Shown: positions 16,903 to 24,109 of the stretch, piece after piece
Numbering within the stretch: the stretch's first letter is position 1
Layout of the letters: the number at the start of each line of letters is the position of its first letter
Source: Flavobacteriales bacterium UBA3364
Lineage (GTDB): Bacteria > Bacteroidota > Bacteroidia > Flavobacteriales_F > PHOS-HE28
Assembly: GCA_002360495.1 (NCBI GenBank)
Contig: DEQO01000121.1
Span: 1 to 42,245 of the forward strand
Length of the DNA: 42,245 bases
Reading direction: 5' to 3'
The notes under the pieces: generated by a model
Databases searched by the model: none
The model's input: only the letters and a program-made list of their open reading frames with translations
Told to the model about the DNA's origin: nothing
Position numbers and translations under genes: made by a program

Positions 16903-17892
16903 ATGAAACACTTGTCCGCGCTCGTTCTATCCTCGACCCTCACGGTTGCGGCACAAGCCCAGCTGACGAACGGGTTGATCGCCTATTACCCGTTCATCAA
17001 CGCCAACACTTCGAACCAATCGGGCACCAGCTTCTCGACCCTGTTCGCGCAGAACACGACGGGGACCGCGAATGTGCTCGGTGCAGCCAACCAAGCCCTC
17101 GCGTTCAGCGGCAACAGTCCACAGTTGTGGGTGGACGCGCATGACCTGATCGATTTCGGCACCACGACGAGCTTCAGCTTCGTGACCGACTTCAAGTCGG
17201 GTTCGGCGGCCGAGCAGAATTTCTTCCGCGACTTATTGGCCAACGGTCATGGCTGGCAGATCGGCTTCTACAACGGTACTGGATATGTCACCTTCGAGAC
17301 CGGTACCGGATCCACGGCCATCAGCATCCACACCACGGCGATATACAACGATCTGCAGTGGCATCAAGTCGCGCTTTTGGTGAACAAAGCTGACCTCACC
17401 ATCCAGATCTACGTGGACTATGCCCTGCAGGAACTCACGGGTACCGTTTGTGGTGCCGAAGTGAACGGGACCTCCATAGACATCAGCACTTGCAACTTCA
17501 ATGCGAACGAGGACAATGACCAGTTGACCTCCTTTGGTGAGGACCTGGTGGGGGCCCTGGACGAGATCAGGCTCTATGGTCGCTTGTTGACGGAAGAAGA
17601 AGTGGGTCAGGCCTATGTGCTGAGCTTCGGCACGACGGAAGTAGCCGGCAATTCCGCACTCCCGCTGCACGACCGTTTCGACGCGGCTTCCCGAAGCGTT
17701 ACACTGTCCGGGTTCGCGACGGGCCACGGCCAGGTAGCTGTGTTCGATGAGCAAGGCCGCATGGTGATGAATTCAAGCTTGAACAGCACGCAGCATCGCA
17801 TCGACATGACCGGTCTGGCGGGGGGCATTTACGCCGTGCGCTGCACGCAAGGCAAGGGTGTTTGGACAAAGCGCTACGCTCTCCTGGATTAG
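16903..17892 (+). CDS. Secreted LamG/concanavalin-A-like protein with T9SS sorting domain
   Basis: 329 residues with a signal peptide (MKHLSALVLSSTLTVAAQAQ). LTNGLIAYYPFINANTSNQS begins a laminin-G/concanavalin-like domain. It continues with ALAFSGNSPQLWVDA, SFSFVTDFKSG, WHQVALLVNKADLTIQIYVD and LDEIRLYGRLLTEEEVGQAY, the last being the hallmark end of LamG-3 domains. These usually bind glycans or matrix. The C-terminus (VAVFDEQGRMVMNSSL, LAGGIYAVRC, KRYALLD) is a T9SS sorting domain. It lies 33 bp after rlmD; the promoter is not clear. Confidence 0.88.
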   Translation: MKHLSALVLSSTLTVAAQAQLTNGLIAYYPFINANTSNQSGTSFSTLFAQNTTGTANVLGAANQALAFSGNSPQLWVDAHDLIDFGTTTSFSFVTDFKSGSAAEQNFFRDLLANGHGWQIGFYNGTGYVTFETGTGSTAISIHTTAIYNDLQWHQVALLVNKADLTIQIYVDYALQELTGTVCGAEVNGTSIDISTCNFNANEDNDQLTSFGEDLVGALDEIRLYGRLLTEEEVGQAYVLSFGTTEVAGNSALPLHDRFDAASRSVTLSGFATGHGQVAVFDEQGRMVMNSSLNSTQHRIDMTGLAGGIYAVRCTQGKGVWTKRYALLD

Positions 17893-17939
17893 ATCCGCGG
17901 ACGGCGCACCCTTGTGCCCGAGCTTGAATTGAGGACCGG

Positions 17940-18467
17940 ATGGAGACCATCAGCGTACCACTGAGCAAACGCAAACTGTGGTTGCTCTTGCTGGCCTCGT
18001 GCCTGTTCGTCGCTGTGGGGATCTGGCTGTGGGGCGAAGCGCCCTCATACGATGATCTCGACCGGATCAAGGCCACGTTCGCTTCGGTCGTCTGTGTCAT
18101 CTTCTTCGGCCTCTGCATTCCGGTCTTCGTGTTCAAGATCATCGATCGTCGCGCAGGCGTGGTCATCAATGACCAAGGCATATACCGCATGGGCGTGTTC
18201 AACTACCACGACGTCATACCGTGGAAACACATCACCCATTGCACCATTGGAAAGATCCAACGTACCAGGCTGTTGCACATCCACGTGGACAATGTGGAGG
18301 AGATCCTGGCCGACCTATCTCCGCTGAAGCGCTGGTCCCAACGAATGAGCATCGCTTCGTCCGGTACGCCTTACAGCTTGAGCAGTGCGGCATTGGAAGG
18401 TAATTTCGACGACCTGAAGGAACTGATCGAAGCAGGGATCGCGACCTATCGGGACAGGCAGCGCTAG
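17940..18467 (+). CDS. STM3941-family membrane protein
   Basis: 175 residues. IPLSK-type N-terminus (here VPLSKRKLWLLLLASCLFVA), then two membrane spans (about 12-30 and 48-70). A cytosolic PH-like domain follows: GVVINDQGIYRMGVFNYHDV, IPWKHITHC and LHIHVDNVEEIL. This matches the STM3941 family of small membrane proteins, whose function is unknown. The PH-like part is typical of bacterial PH-domain membrane proteins, but no partner is visible. It is followed 20 bp later by the TPMT gene, which has its own -7-like box. Confidence 0.78.
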   Translation: METISVPLSKRKLWLLLLASCLFVAVGIWLWGEAPSYDDLDRIKATFASVVCVIFFGLCIPVFVFKIIDRRAGVVINDQGIYRMGVFNYHDVIPWKHITHCTIGKIQRTRLLHIHVDNVEEILADLSPLKRWSQRMSIASSGTPYSLSSAALEGNFDDLKELIEAGIATYRDRQR

Positions 18468-18475
18468 ATGACCCC

Positions 18476-18483
18476 GACCTTTG
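18476..18483 (+). promoter_or_regulatory. -7-like box GACCTTTG, leaderless-type
   Basis: One mismatch to TAnnTTTG (G for the first T), ending 4 nt before the ATG at 18488. Confidence 0.45.
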
Positions 18484-18487
18484 TACC

Positions 18488-19072
18488 ATGGAACTGGACG
18501 CCAACTACTGGGAGACCCGCTATGCCTCGGCCGAGACGGGATGGGACCTCGGCGGTCCTTCGACGCCGCTGAAAGAGTACCTGGACCAGCTCACCCGGAA
18601 GGATCTACGCATCCTCATACCCGGTGGTGGGCGGGCCTACGAAGCGGAGTACGCCCATCGCCTTGGCTTCAGCAACGTGTTCGTGATCGATCTTACCGGT
18701 GCACCATTCGACGATCTACTGGCCCGATGTCCCGATTTCCCCAAGAGCCATCTCATCATTGGCGACTTCTTCGAACACCGCGGTGGATACGATCTCATAC
18801 TGGAGCAGACCTTCTTCTGTGCAATAGACCCTGCGCTTCGTCCGAAATACGTGGAGCACATGCATCAACTCCTCAAGCCGGGAGGGAAGCTGGTCGGTGT
18901 ATTGTTCGATAACGTTCCGAACCCGGTGGGTCCACCGTTCGGTGGCTCCGAGCCGGAATATCACGCGCTCTTCAGGCCCTTCTTTCCGGACGTTCAATTC
19001 GAACGTTGCATCAATTCCATTGCACCCCGCGCCGGTCGGGAGCTGTGGATTTGCGCAAAGAAACCGTCCTAG
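18488..19072 (+). CDS. TPMT-family SAM-dependent methyltransferase
   Basis: 194 residues, the usual length for bacterial thiopurine S-methyltransferase-like enzymes. NYWETRYASAETGWDLGGPS (6-25) is the family's N-terminal motif. RILIPGGGRAYEAEYAHRLG (41-60) is the SAM-binding glycine loop. FVIDLTGAPFDDLLARC follows, then LILEQTFFCAIDPALRPKYV. The family methylates thiols or metalloids (thiopurines, tellurite, selenite) in various bacteria; the substrate here is unknown. Cytosolic. The DUF1801 gene follows 68 bp later, possibly in the same transcript. Confidence 0.9.
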   Translation: MELDANYWETRYASAETGWDLGGPSTPLKEYLDQLTRKDLRILIPGGGRAYEAEYAHRLGFSNVFVIDLTGAPFDDLLARCPDFPKSHLIIGDFFEHRGGYDLILEQTFFCAIDPALRPKYVEHMHQLLKPGGKLVGVLFDNVPNPVGPPFGGSEPEYHALFRPFFPDVQFERCINSIAPRAGRELWICAKKPS

Positions 19073-19140
19073 GCCCCTTTCGAAGAAAGCATGCCGCAGT
19101 TCGTGCCGGATCTCGCATCTTCATACCCCCGAAGTGGACC

Positions 19141-19545
19141 ATGAAGCATACGGCTCGCACGGCGAACGAGTATTTCGCGCAACTCGACGATGATCGTCGC
19201 GAAGCGCTCCTGACCCTGCGCAAGCGTATCAAGGAGATCTGGCCCATGATCCTGGAGGACATGGGCTCCGACATGCCCACATACCACCTCAACGGCCATA
19301 CGTTGTGTGCCCTGGCCAGCCAGAAGCACTTCATGGCCTTGTACATCATGCCGTACGACCTGTTGAACGCGTTCAAGAAGGACCTCCTGATCTACGACAA
19401 GGGCCGGTCGTGCATCCGGTTCAAGCGTTTGGAGCCGGCCACGTTCGACCTCTTCGATCGTATCATCAAATACACCGGCAGCCAATTGGAGGAAAGTGAG
19501 TTGGTGCGCCCGACGATCCGTCGCCGCGCGGAGCGCACTGCGTGA
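19141..19545 (+). CDS. DUF1801 domain protein (YdhG-like)
   Basis: 134 residues from ATG 19141; the frame extends upstream to 19006 but there overlaps the methyltransferase. The segment VANEYFAQL-like start (here TANEYFAQLDDDRREALLTL), then PMILEDMGSDMPTYHL and HFMALYIMP, then GRSCIRFKRLEP and DLFDRIIKYTGSQLEE are the conserved core of DUF1801. The fold is related to YdhG and frataxin-like domains, with no established function. It ends with a basic tail (RPTIRRRAERTA). It sits between a methyltransferase and pyrR and probably encodes a cytosolic protein. Confidence 0.85.
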   Translation: MKHTARTANEYFAQLDDDRREALLTLRKRIKEIWPMILEDMGSDMPTYHLNGHTLCALASQKHFMALYIMPYDLLNAFKKDLLIYDKGRSCIRFKRLEPATFDLFDRIIKYTGSQLEESELVRPTIRRRAERTA

Positions 19546-19562
19546 CCCAGCGCCGAGGGGCG

Positions 19563-19570
19563 TAATTTTC
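19563..19570 (+). promoter_or_regulatory. -7 box TAATTTTC, leaderless-type
   Basis: Ends 6 nt before the ATG at 19577 and marks this as the start, although the frame is open back to 19496. Confidence 0.5.
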
Positions 19571-19576
19571 CCGCTC

Positions 19577-20077
19577 ATGCCGAACAAGACCATCGTCCTC
19601 GATCACGACCGTGTACAACGCAAGTTGGTGCGCATCGCGCATCAGTTGCACGAAGAGAACTGCGACGAAGGCGGGATCGTGCTGGTCGGTATCGCACCGC
19701 GTGGCCTCACGTTGGCGAAGCGGCTGGCCGAACGCATCGGTACGGACACCGACCTGGCGGTTCAATTGGTGGAGCTGAAGCTCGACAAGGATGCCCCGCT
19801 GGAACGACCGGCGGGACTCTCGGTGGAACCATCCGCCTTGCGGGACAAGGTGGTGGTGCTCGTCGATGACGTACTGATGAGCGGCCGCACACTGATGCAC
19901 GCTGCCAGCTTCCTGGTCCAAGTGCCTCTGAAGAAGCTCACCACGGTGGTCTTGGTCGATCGCCGGCACCGCACCTATCCCATCCGGGCGGACATCGTCG
20001 GTTTGACCTTGAGCACAACGGTGCAAGAACACATCAGTGTAGAGCTGGGGCGGAAGGACACGGTCTACCTCAGCTGA
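19577..20077 (+). CDS. pyrR: PyrR-like phosphoribosyltransferase
   Basis: 166 residues. The PRPP-binding motif VVVLVDDVLMSGRT is at 92-105. IVLVGIAPRGLTLAKRL (34-50) is the flexible-loop region, and VLVDRRHRTYPIRADIVGLT plus STTVQEHISVEL complete the PyrR pattern. PyrR has uracil phosphoribosyltransferase activity and, in Firmicutes, is the RNA-binding attenuator of the pyrimidine operon; no pyr genes are adjacent here, so only the enzymatic role is safe. The gene overlaps the 3' end of the convergent aroK by 13 bp. Confidence 0.88.
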   Translation: MPNKTIVLDHDRVQRKLVRIAHQLHEENCDEGGIVLVGIAPRGLTLAKRLAERIGTDTDLAVQLVELKLDKDAPLERPAGLSVEPSALRDKVVVLVDDVLMSGRTLMHAASFLVQVPLKKLTTVVLVDRRHRTYPIRADIVGLTLSTTVQEHISVELGRKDTVYLS

Positions 20078-20583
20078 CGTTCGTCAAGCGCTGCGCGGAT
20101 GCGCTCGGCGACCATGGCCGGAAGAACATCGGCCACCACGGTGATATCCGCCTTCCGGTAAACAGGTAGTCGGGGACCGAGCAGTAGTTCCACCCTTTCG
20201 CGCAACCGATCGCCTTTCAAACCGAACAAAAGCGGCCGGTCCCCCCCACTTCGTTCGATGCGCGGCATCAGGTCCACAAGAGGGACATCCAACCAGACGA
20301 CGCGTCCGGCATCCTTCATCAACGCGAGGTTATCGCCCTCGCACGGCGTGCCACCGCCGGTCGCGATCACGGCATCGGACCCGTTCGTGAGTTCCTTGAG
20401 CACCTCGGCTTCGATCGCCCTGAACGCCGCTTCGCCTTTCCGTTGGAAGAACGGTACGATCGGCCCCACGCGCTGCTCGATCACACGGTCCAGATCATGG
20501 AACGGAAGCTGCAGCAATGGCGCGAGTTCACGGCCTACACGCGACTTTCCGCTGCACATGAAGCCGATCAGGAAGATGTGCAT
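20065..20583 (-). CDS. aroK: Shikimate kinase
   Basis: 172 residues from ATG 20583; the longer frame to 20811 overlaps the divergent GNAT gene. Phosphorylates shikimate to shikimate-3-phosphate in the chorismate pathway, in the cytosol. Walker A GFMCSGKS is at 7-14. FHDLDRVIEQRVG follows with the shikimate-binding Asp and Arg. Then come FFQRKGEAAFRAIEAEVL, IATGGGTPCEGDNLALM (the GGG shikimate loop) and RPLLFG (lid Arg). The stop is inside the pyrR 3' end (13-bp convergent overlap). Confidence 0.95.
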   Translation of the reverse strand: MHIFLIGFMCSGKSRVGRELAPLLQLPFHDLDRVIEQRVGPIVPFFQRKGEAAFRAIEAEVLKELTNGSDAVIATGGGTPCEGDNLALMKDAGRVVWLDVPLVDLMPRIERSGGDRPLLFGLKGDRLRERVELLLGPRLPVYRKADITVVADVLPAMVAERIRAALDERQLR

Positions 20584-20648
20584 GTGTTGGCGGCGTATTG
20601 GAATGGCGACCGGGATCCACGAAAGATCGCACCTTCGCGGTGAACAGC

Positions 20649-21818
20649 ATGAAGATCTCCGCCGTAACCGACAAGCGTACCGAAGAGCAATGGATGCGAC
20701 TGCCTTGGAGCATCTATGCGAAGGACCCGAATTGGATCCCGCATCTCGTGCAGGATGTGTCGAAGGTGTTCGATCCCTCAAGGAACAAATTGCTGAAGGA
20801 GGGGAGCGCACAGCGCTGGATCCTTACGGATGCCGCGGGTACAGTGATCGGCCGCATCGCCGCCTTCATCAACCCGAAGACCGCGTACACCGAAAAGCAG
20901 CCGACGGGTGGCATGGGCTTCTTCGAATGCATCAACGATCGTAAAGCAGCCGACCTCTTGTTGGATACCGCCCGGGATTGGCTGAAGGCAAAGGGCATGG
21001 AAGCCATGGATGGTCCCATCAACCTGGGCGACCGCAACATGTTCTGGGGACTGTTGATCAAGAACTACACGGATGCGCCGATCTACGGTACCAACTACAA
21101 TCCGGCCTACTATAAGGACCTTCTGGAAGGGTATGGCTTCCAGGTCTGGTTCAACCAATTGTTCTTCAAGCGCAGCGCACTGGTGCCGGTGCAGCCTATT
21201 TTCCACCGGAAATTCAAGCAACTTGAGAACGACGCTGATATCCGCATGCACGACGCACGAGGGCGCAGCGTGGAGCAGATCGCCGAGGACTTCAGAACCG
21301 TGTACAACGATGCCTGGGTGGACCACGAGAACCACAAGGCGATGGACGAAGCCACTTCCCTGAAGCTGGTGAAGGCCATGAAGCCGGTGATGGATCCGCG
21401 CCTGATCATTTTCATCCGTTATAAGGAACGCCCGATCGCGATGTACATCAGCCTGCCGGAACTGAACGAGATCTTCCGGTATGTGGACGGGAACCTGAAC
21501 TGGTGGGGCAAGTTGAAATTCCTCTGGTACAGGAAGCGCGGTGTGGTAAAGACCATGACCGGTATCGTCTTCGGTGTGGCCAAGGAGTTCCAAGGCAAGG
21601 GCATCGAGGGGGCGTTGATCGTCTATGCGGAGAAATTCATCGTGGACAAGAAACTCTACAAGGACACGGTGCTCACGTGGGTCGGCGACTTCAACCCGCG
21701 CATGGTGAAGGTGTGCGAGAACCTTGGTGCGGAGAATTATCGCACGCTCGCCACGTTCCGCTATCTCTTCGACCGTAGCAAGCCATTTGAGCGACATCCG
21801 GTGATCGAGAAGAAGTGA
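20649..21818 (+). CDS. GNAT-fold N-acetyltransferase-like protein
   Basis: 389 residues from ATG 20649, the start that does not overlap aroK. WSIYAKDPNWIPHLVQDV and GTVIGRIAAFINPKTAY near the N-terminus and a GVAKEFQGKGIEGALIVYAE segment near residue 315-335 are GNAT features; the QGKG loop would bind acetyl-CoA. The family is common in Bacteroidetes as a hypothetical of about 380 residues, with two GNAT-like halves. Its substrate is unknown. A CACCTTCG box lies 11 nt before the ATG. The gene is divergent from aroK by 65 bp. Confidence 0.78.
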   Translation: MKISAVTDKRTEEQWMRLPWSIYAKDPNWIPHLVQDVSKVFDPSRNKLLKEGSAQRWILTDAAGTVIGRIAAFINPKTAYTEKQPTGGMGFFECINDRKAADLLLDTARDWLKAKGMEAMDGPINLGDRNMFWGLLIKNYTDAPIYGTNYNPAYYKDLLEGYGFQVWFNQLFFKRSALVPVQPIFHRKFKQLENDADIRMHDARGRSVEQIAEDFRTVYNDAWVDHENHKAMDEATSLKLVKAMKPVMDPRLIIFIRYKERPIAMYISLPELNEIFRYVDGNLNWWGKLKFLWYRKRGVVKTMTGIVFGVAKEFQGKGIEGALIVYAEKFIVDKKLYKDTVLTWVGDFNPRMVKVCENLGAENYRTLATFRYLFDRSKPFERHPVIEKK

Positions 21819-21833
21819 TCGTTGATATCGCGG

Positions 21834-21864
21834 TTTTGCCGATCGGTACAGATCCTTACTTTTG
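21834..21864 (+). promoter_or_regulatory. tRNA-Lys promoter, TTTTG-N18-TACTTTTG
   Basis: A -33-type TTTTG (21834-21838) lies 18 nt from a perfect -7 TACTTTTG (21857-21864), 42 nt upstream of the mature tRNA. It is the most canonical Bacteroidetes-type promoter in the window. Confidence 0.75.
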
Positions 21865-21906
21865 CGCTCCCTTCGGAAAACGGGTGACCGTTCCCGAAGT
21901 GTGGAA

Positions 21907-21979
21907 GATCCTGTAGCTCAGCTGGTAGAGCACGACACTTTTAATGTCGGGGTCCTGGGTTCGAGCCCCAGCGGGATCA
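21907..21979 (+). tRNA. tRNA-Lys (anticodon TTT)
   Basis: A 73-nt cloverleaf. The acceptor stem GATCCTG pairs with CGGGATC (one G-T). The D arm contains AGCTGGTAGAG. The anticodon arm is CGACA-CTTTTAA-TGTCG, giving anticodon TTT. The T arm is CTGGG-TTCGAGC-CCCAG. Bases 21980-21982 are CCA, so the 3' CCA may be genome-encoded here. Confidence 0.97.
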
Positions 21980-21984
21980 CCAAG

Positions 21985-22017
21985 GAAGCCTCTCAGGAAT
22001 GAGGGGCTTCTCCATTT
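21985..22017 (+). terminator. Rho-independent terminator after tRNA-Lys
   Basis: GAAGCCTCTC (21985-21994) pairs with GAGGGGCTTC (22001-22010), a 10-bp stem with one G-T pair and a 6-nt loop, followed by TCCATTTT. It starts 6 bp after the tRNA. Confidence 0.8.
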
Positions 22018-22240
22018 TCCAGTGGGCCGGAACCGTCCCATGATCCCGCTGAGGCGAGAAGTTCATCCACACGGAACAGCGCAGGCGTGGATCGCGGGAT
22101 GTGCAGCTTGCAAGGCGCAACCGTAGATCACGGAAAGCCCCACGACCGACCGAGATGCCCTCGACCGAAAGGACCGACCACGTTGATACCGGTGGATAAG
22201 TAATTCGTCGAAGCCGGGACTGAAAGCCCTCGGGTTCGGT

Positions 22241-22248
22241 TACCTTCG
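22241..22248 (+). promoter_or_regulatory. -7 box TACCTTCG, leaderless-type
   Basis: Only 1 nt separates the box from ATG 22250 and 7 nt from the in-frame ATG 22256. The expected transcript start therefore favours the second ATG. Confidence 0.5.
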
Positions 22249-22249
22249 A

Positions 22250-22483
22250 ATGGACATGGACGATCCATCCGCTCCGACGCCCGACCCCAAGGTGCAGCCA
22301 CCGAGCGAGATGGAGCTTGGCACCCGCCCGCCTATGTCCATGCCCTCCGACGAGGATCTGGCTTATGACCTGACGGAGGAGTATGGCGATGAATCAGGCA
22401 CCGATCCGGAGCATTCGCGCAGTTTGGCAAGGGTGCGGACCGAGCTTCTTCGAAGGGCCCAGCGTCGTGCACCGAACGAGTAG
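22250..22483 (+). CDS. Small acidic hypothetical protein (77 aa)
   Basis: 77 residues, or 75 if ATG 22256 is used. The N-terminal half is rich in Pro, Asp and Glu (PSAPTPDPKVQPPSEMELGT) and looks unstructured. The second half, SDEDLAYDLTEEYGDESGTD, is strongly acidic. The C-terminus is a basic helix (SLARVRTELLRRAQRRAPNE). I do not recognise a family. A box before the start and its placement as a complete unit between two tRNA genes support expression. The acidic-then-basic design could suit a protein- or RNA-binding role, but that is speculation. Confidence 0.55.
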   Translation: MDMDDPSAPTPDPKVQPPSEMELGTRPPMSMPSDEDLAYDLTEEYGDESGTDPEHSRSLARVRTELLRRAQRRAPNE

Positions 22484-22496
22484 TGGATCGGTCCAT

Positions 22497-22504
22497 TATA
22501 TTTG
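22497..22504 (+). promoter_or_regulatory. tRNA-Leu -7 box TATATTTG
   Basis: Perfect TAnnTTTG match, 34 nt upstream of tRNA-Leu. No clear TTTG is at the expected -33 position. Confidence 0.65.
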
Positions 22505-22538
22505 CCGCCCCTTACCGCTCCCGAGCGGGTCGGTCCTT

Positions 22539-22622
22539 GCCCAGGTGGTGAAATTGGTAGACACGCTACTTTGAGGGGGTAGTGCCTTAACCGGTGTGCT
22601 GGTTCGAGTCCAGTCCTGGGCA
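22539..22622 (+). tRNA. tRNA-Leu (anticodon GAG)
   Basis: An 84-nt type II tRNA. The acceptor stem GCCCAGG pairs with CCTGGGC, with discriminator A22622. The anticodon arm is CTACT-TTGAGGG-GGTAG, giving anticodon GAG for CUC/CUU codons. A long variable arm follows (TGCCTTAACCGGTG region), then the T arm CTGGTTCGAGTCCAG. CCA is not encoded (the bases after A are CGT). Confidence 0.96.
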
Positions 22623-22632
22623 CGTGATGTTG

Positions 22633-22662
22633 AAGCCCTGCCGCGAAGCGGCGGGGCTTTTT
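22633..22662 (+). terminator. Rho-independent terminator after tRNA-Leu
   Basis: AAGCCCTGCCGC pairs with GCGGCGGGGCTT over about 12 bp (one G-T) with a GAA loop, followed directly by T residues. A strong classical terminator 10 bp after the tRNA. Confidence 0.92.
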
Positions 22663-22805
22663 CGTGCACGACTGCAGGCGGGCACGAAAGGGTCCACCGG
22701 ATCGCGAAGTGGACCGGGCGGATCAACTACAGGGCCATACCCGGTCCGACCAAGCGTAACACGATCGATCCGGTCACGAGCACCCGTGGCGACGATCAAT
22801 GCCGC

Positions 22806-22813
22806 TACTTTCG
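22806..22813 (+). promoter_or_regulatory. -7 box TACTTTCG, leaderless-type
   Basis: Ends 6 nt before ATG 22820. This places the start there rather than at ATG 22799, which lies upstream of the box. The same octamer precedes the genes at 5180 and 38757. Confidence 0.6.
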
Positions 22814-22819
22814 TCGACC

Positions 22820-23899
22820 ATGACCGGAGCCCCCCTGAAAGATCTCCTCGTCCTCGAAACAGCGGCCGTTCTCGCCGGTCCCGCTGTTGGCATGCACTTC
22901 GCGGAACTGGGCGCCCGCGTGATCAAGATCGAGAACAAGCGCACCGGTGGGGATGTGACCCGGAAATGGAAGCTGCCGGTGGAGGATCCCGCATCGTCGG
23001 TGAGCGCCTACTTCAGCAGTGTGAATTGGGGCAAGGAGCACCGCTGGCTGGACTTGAAGGATCCAACGGACCGCGGCGAGTTCGATGCCTTGCTGGGGAA
23101 GGCCGATGTGCTGATCACCAATCACCTCCCGGCCGATGCGGAAAAGTTGGGCTTGACACGTGAACGGCTGAGGGACCTGAACCCAAGATTGGTCCACGGC
23201 CATATCAAAGGCTTCGCAGCGCAGCCGGACCGTCCGGCATTCGACGTGGTCTTGCAGGCCGAGACCGGCTACATCAGCATGACCGGGATGGACAGCGATC
23301 ATCCGGCGAAGATCCCGATCGCCCTCATCGATGTCCTTGCTGCACATCAGTTGAAAGAAGGCATGCTGCTGGCGCTCTGGCAGCGCGAACGGACGAACGC
23401 AGGCGCCTACGTGGAAGTCTCGTTGGAAGAAGCGGCGCTTACGGGCCTGATCAACCAGGCGAGCAACTACCTCATGACCGGTGCCATTGCGCGGCCGCTG
23501 GGCACTTTGCACCCGAACATCGCGCCGTACGGAGAGATCTTCATTTGTGCGGATGGCGGCCGCATCATCCTTGCGGTGGGCAGTGATGCCCAGTTCGCCG
23601 CTCTTTGCGATGTCCTTGGAACACCTGGATCGGCGCGTGATGTGCGCTTTGCCAGGAATAGCGCTCGCGTTCAGCACAGGGCCATACTGGCCAGCGCTTT
23701 GTCGGACCCCATTGCTCGGATCCCCCGTGTAGCATTGCTCTCGTCCTTATTGGACGCCGGCGTTCCGGCCGGTGCTGTGGTCACCATTGATGAAGCCCTG
23801 ACCTCCACTACCGCCCAAGCCATGCTGCTGCATTCGGTCGTTGAGGGTATGAAAACCACCAGGATCCGCGGGAACGCATTCCGCATAGAACCGTACTGA
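22820..23899 (+). CDS. Family III CoA-transferase (CaiB/BaiF-like)
   Basis: 359 residues. LKDLLVLETAAVLAGPAVGM followed by FAELGARVIKIENKRTGGD is the family III N-terminus. RWLDLKDPTDRGEFDALLGK and ADVLITNHLP follow, then RDLNPRLVHGHIKGFAAQ and FDVVLQAETGYISMTG, where D142 is the likely catalytic acid that forms the acyl-CoA anhydride. The family moves CoA between carboxylic acids, or racemises 2-methylacyl-CoA (AMACR). It is somewhat shorter than the usual 380-430 residues. Cytosolic; the acid pair cannot be told. It is alone, with its own promoter. Confidence 0.88.
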   Translation: MTGAPLKDLLVLETAAVLAGPAVGMHFAELGARVIKIENKRTGGDVTRKWKLPVEDPASSVSAYFSSVNWGKEHRWLDLKDPTDRGEFDALLGKADVLITNHLPADAEKLGLTRERLRDLNPRLVHGHIKGFAAQPDRPAFDVVLQAETGYISMTGMDSDHPAKIPIALIDVLAAHQLKEGMLLALWQRERTNAGAYVEVSLEEAALTGLINQASNYLMTGAIARPLGTLHPNIAPYGEIFICADGGRIILAVGSDAQFAALCDVLGTPGSARDVRFARNSARVQHRAILASALSDPIARIPRVALLSSLLDAGVPAGAVVTIDEALTSTTAQAMLLHSVVEGMKTTRIRGNAFRIEPY

Positions 23900-24096
23900 G
23901 CCGAAGCCCGTGAGCACCTGACCGGATGAACGGCCGGCCCTTCCTATGCGATCCGGTATGCAAGCCAGCACATGGCTTCAACCTCGTCAACGAAGAACCA
24001 CACCGGGAATGGTACCGGATGGAGCGCATGGCACAACTCAAGGCGATTCGTGAAGGTCAGGTTCCCACGCACCAAGGGCCAACAGGTCAGGTGCGC

Positions 24097-24104
24097 TTAC
24101 TTTG
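24097..24104 (+). promoter_or_regulatory. -7-like box TTACTTTG, leaderless-type
   Basis: One mismatch to TAnnTTTG, ending 5 nt before ATG 24110. It supports that start over the frame open back to 23972. Confidence 0.5.
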
Positions 24105-24109
24105 AGGAC

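Noticed and set aside
20778..21797. 339-codon minus-strand frame opposite the GNAT gene
   Set aside because: Shadow of the plus-strand gene; His/Val/Leu-rich translation with no motif.
21830..22670. tRNA pair as an integration site for a mobile element
   Set aside because: No integrase, no direct repeat of a tRNA 3' end and no composition change nearby.
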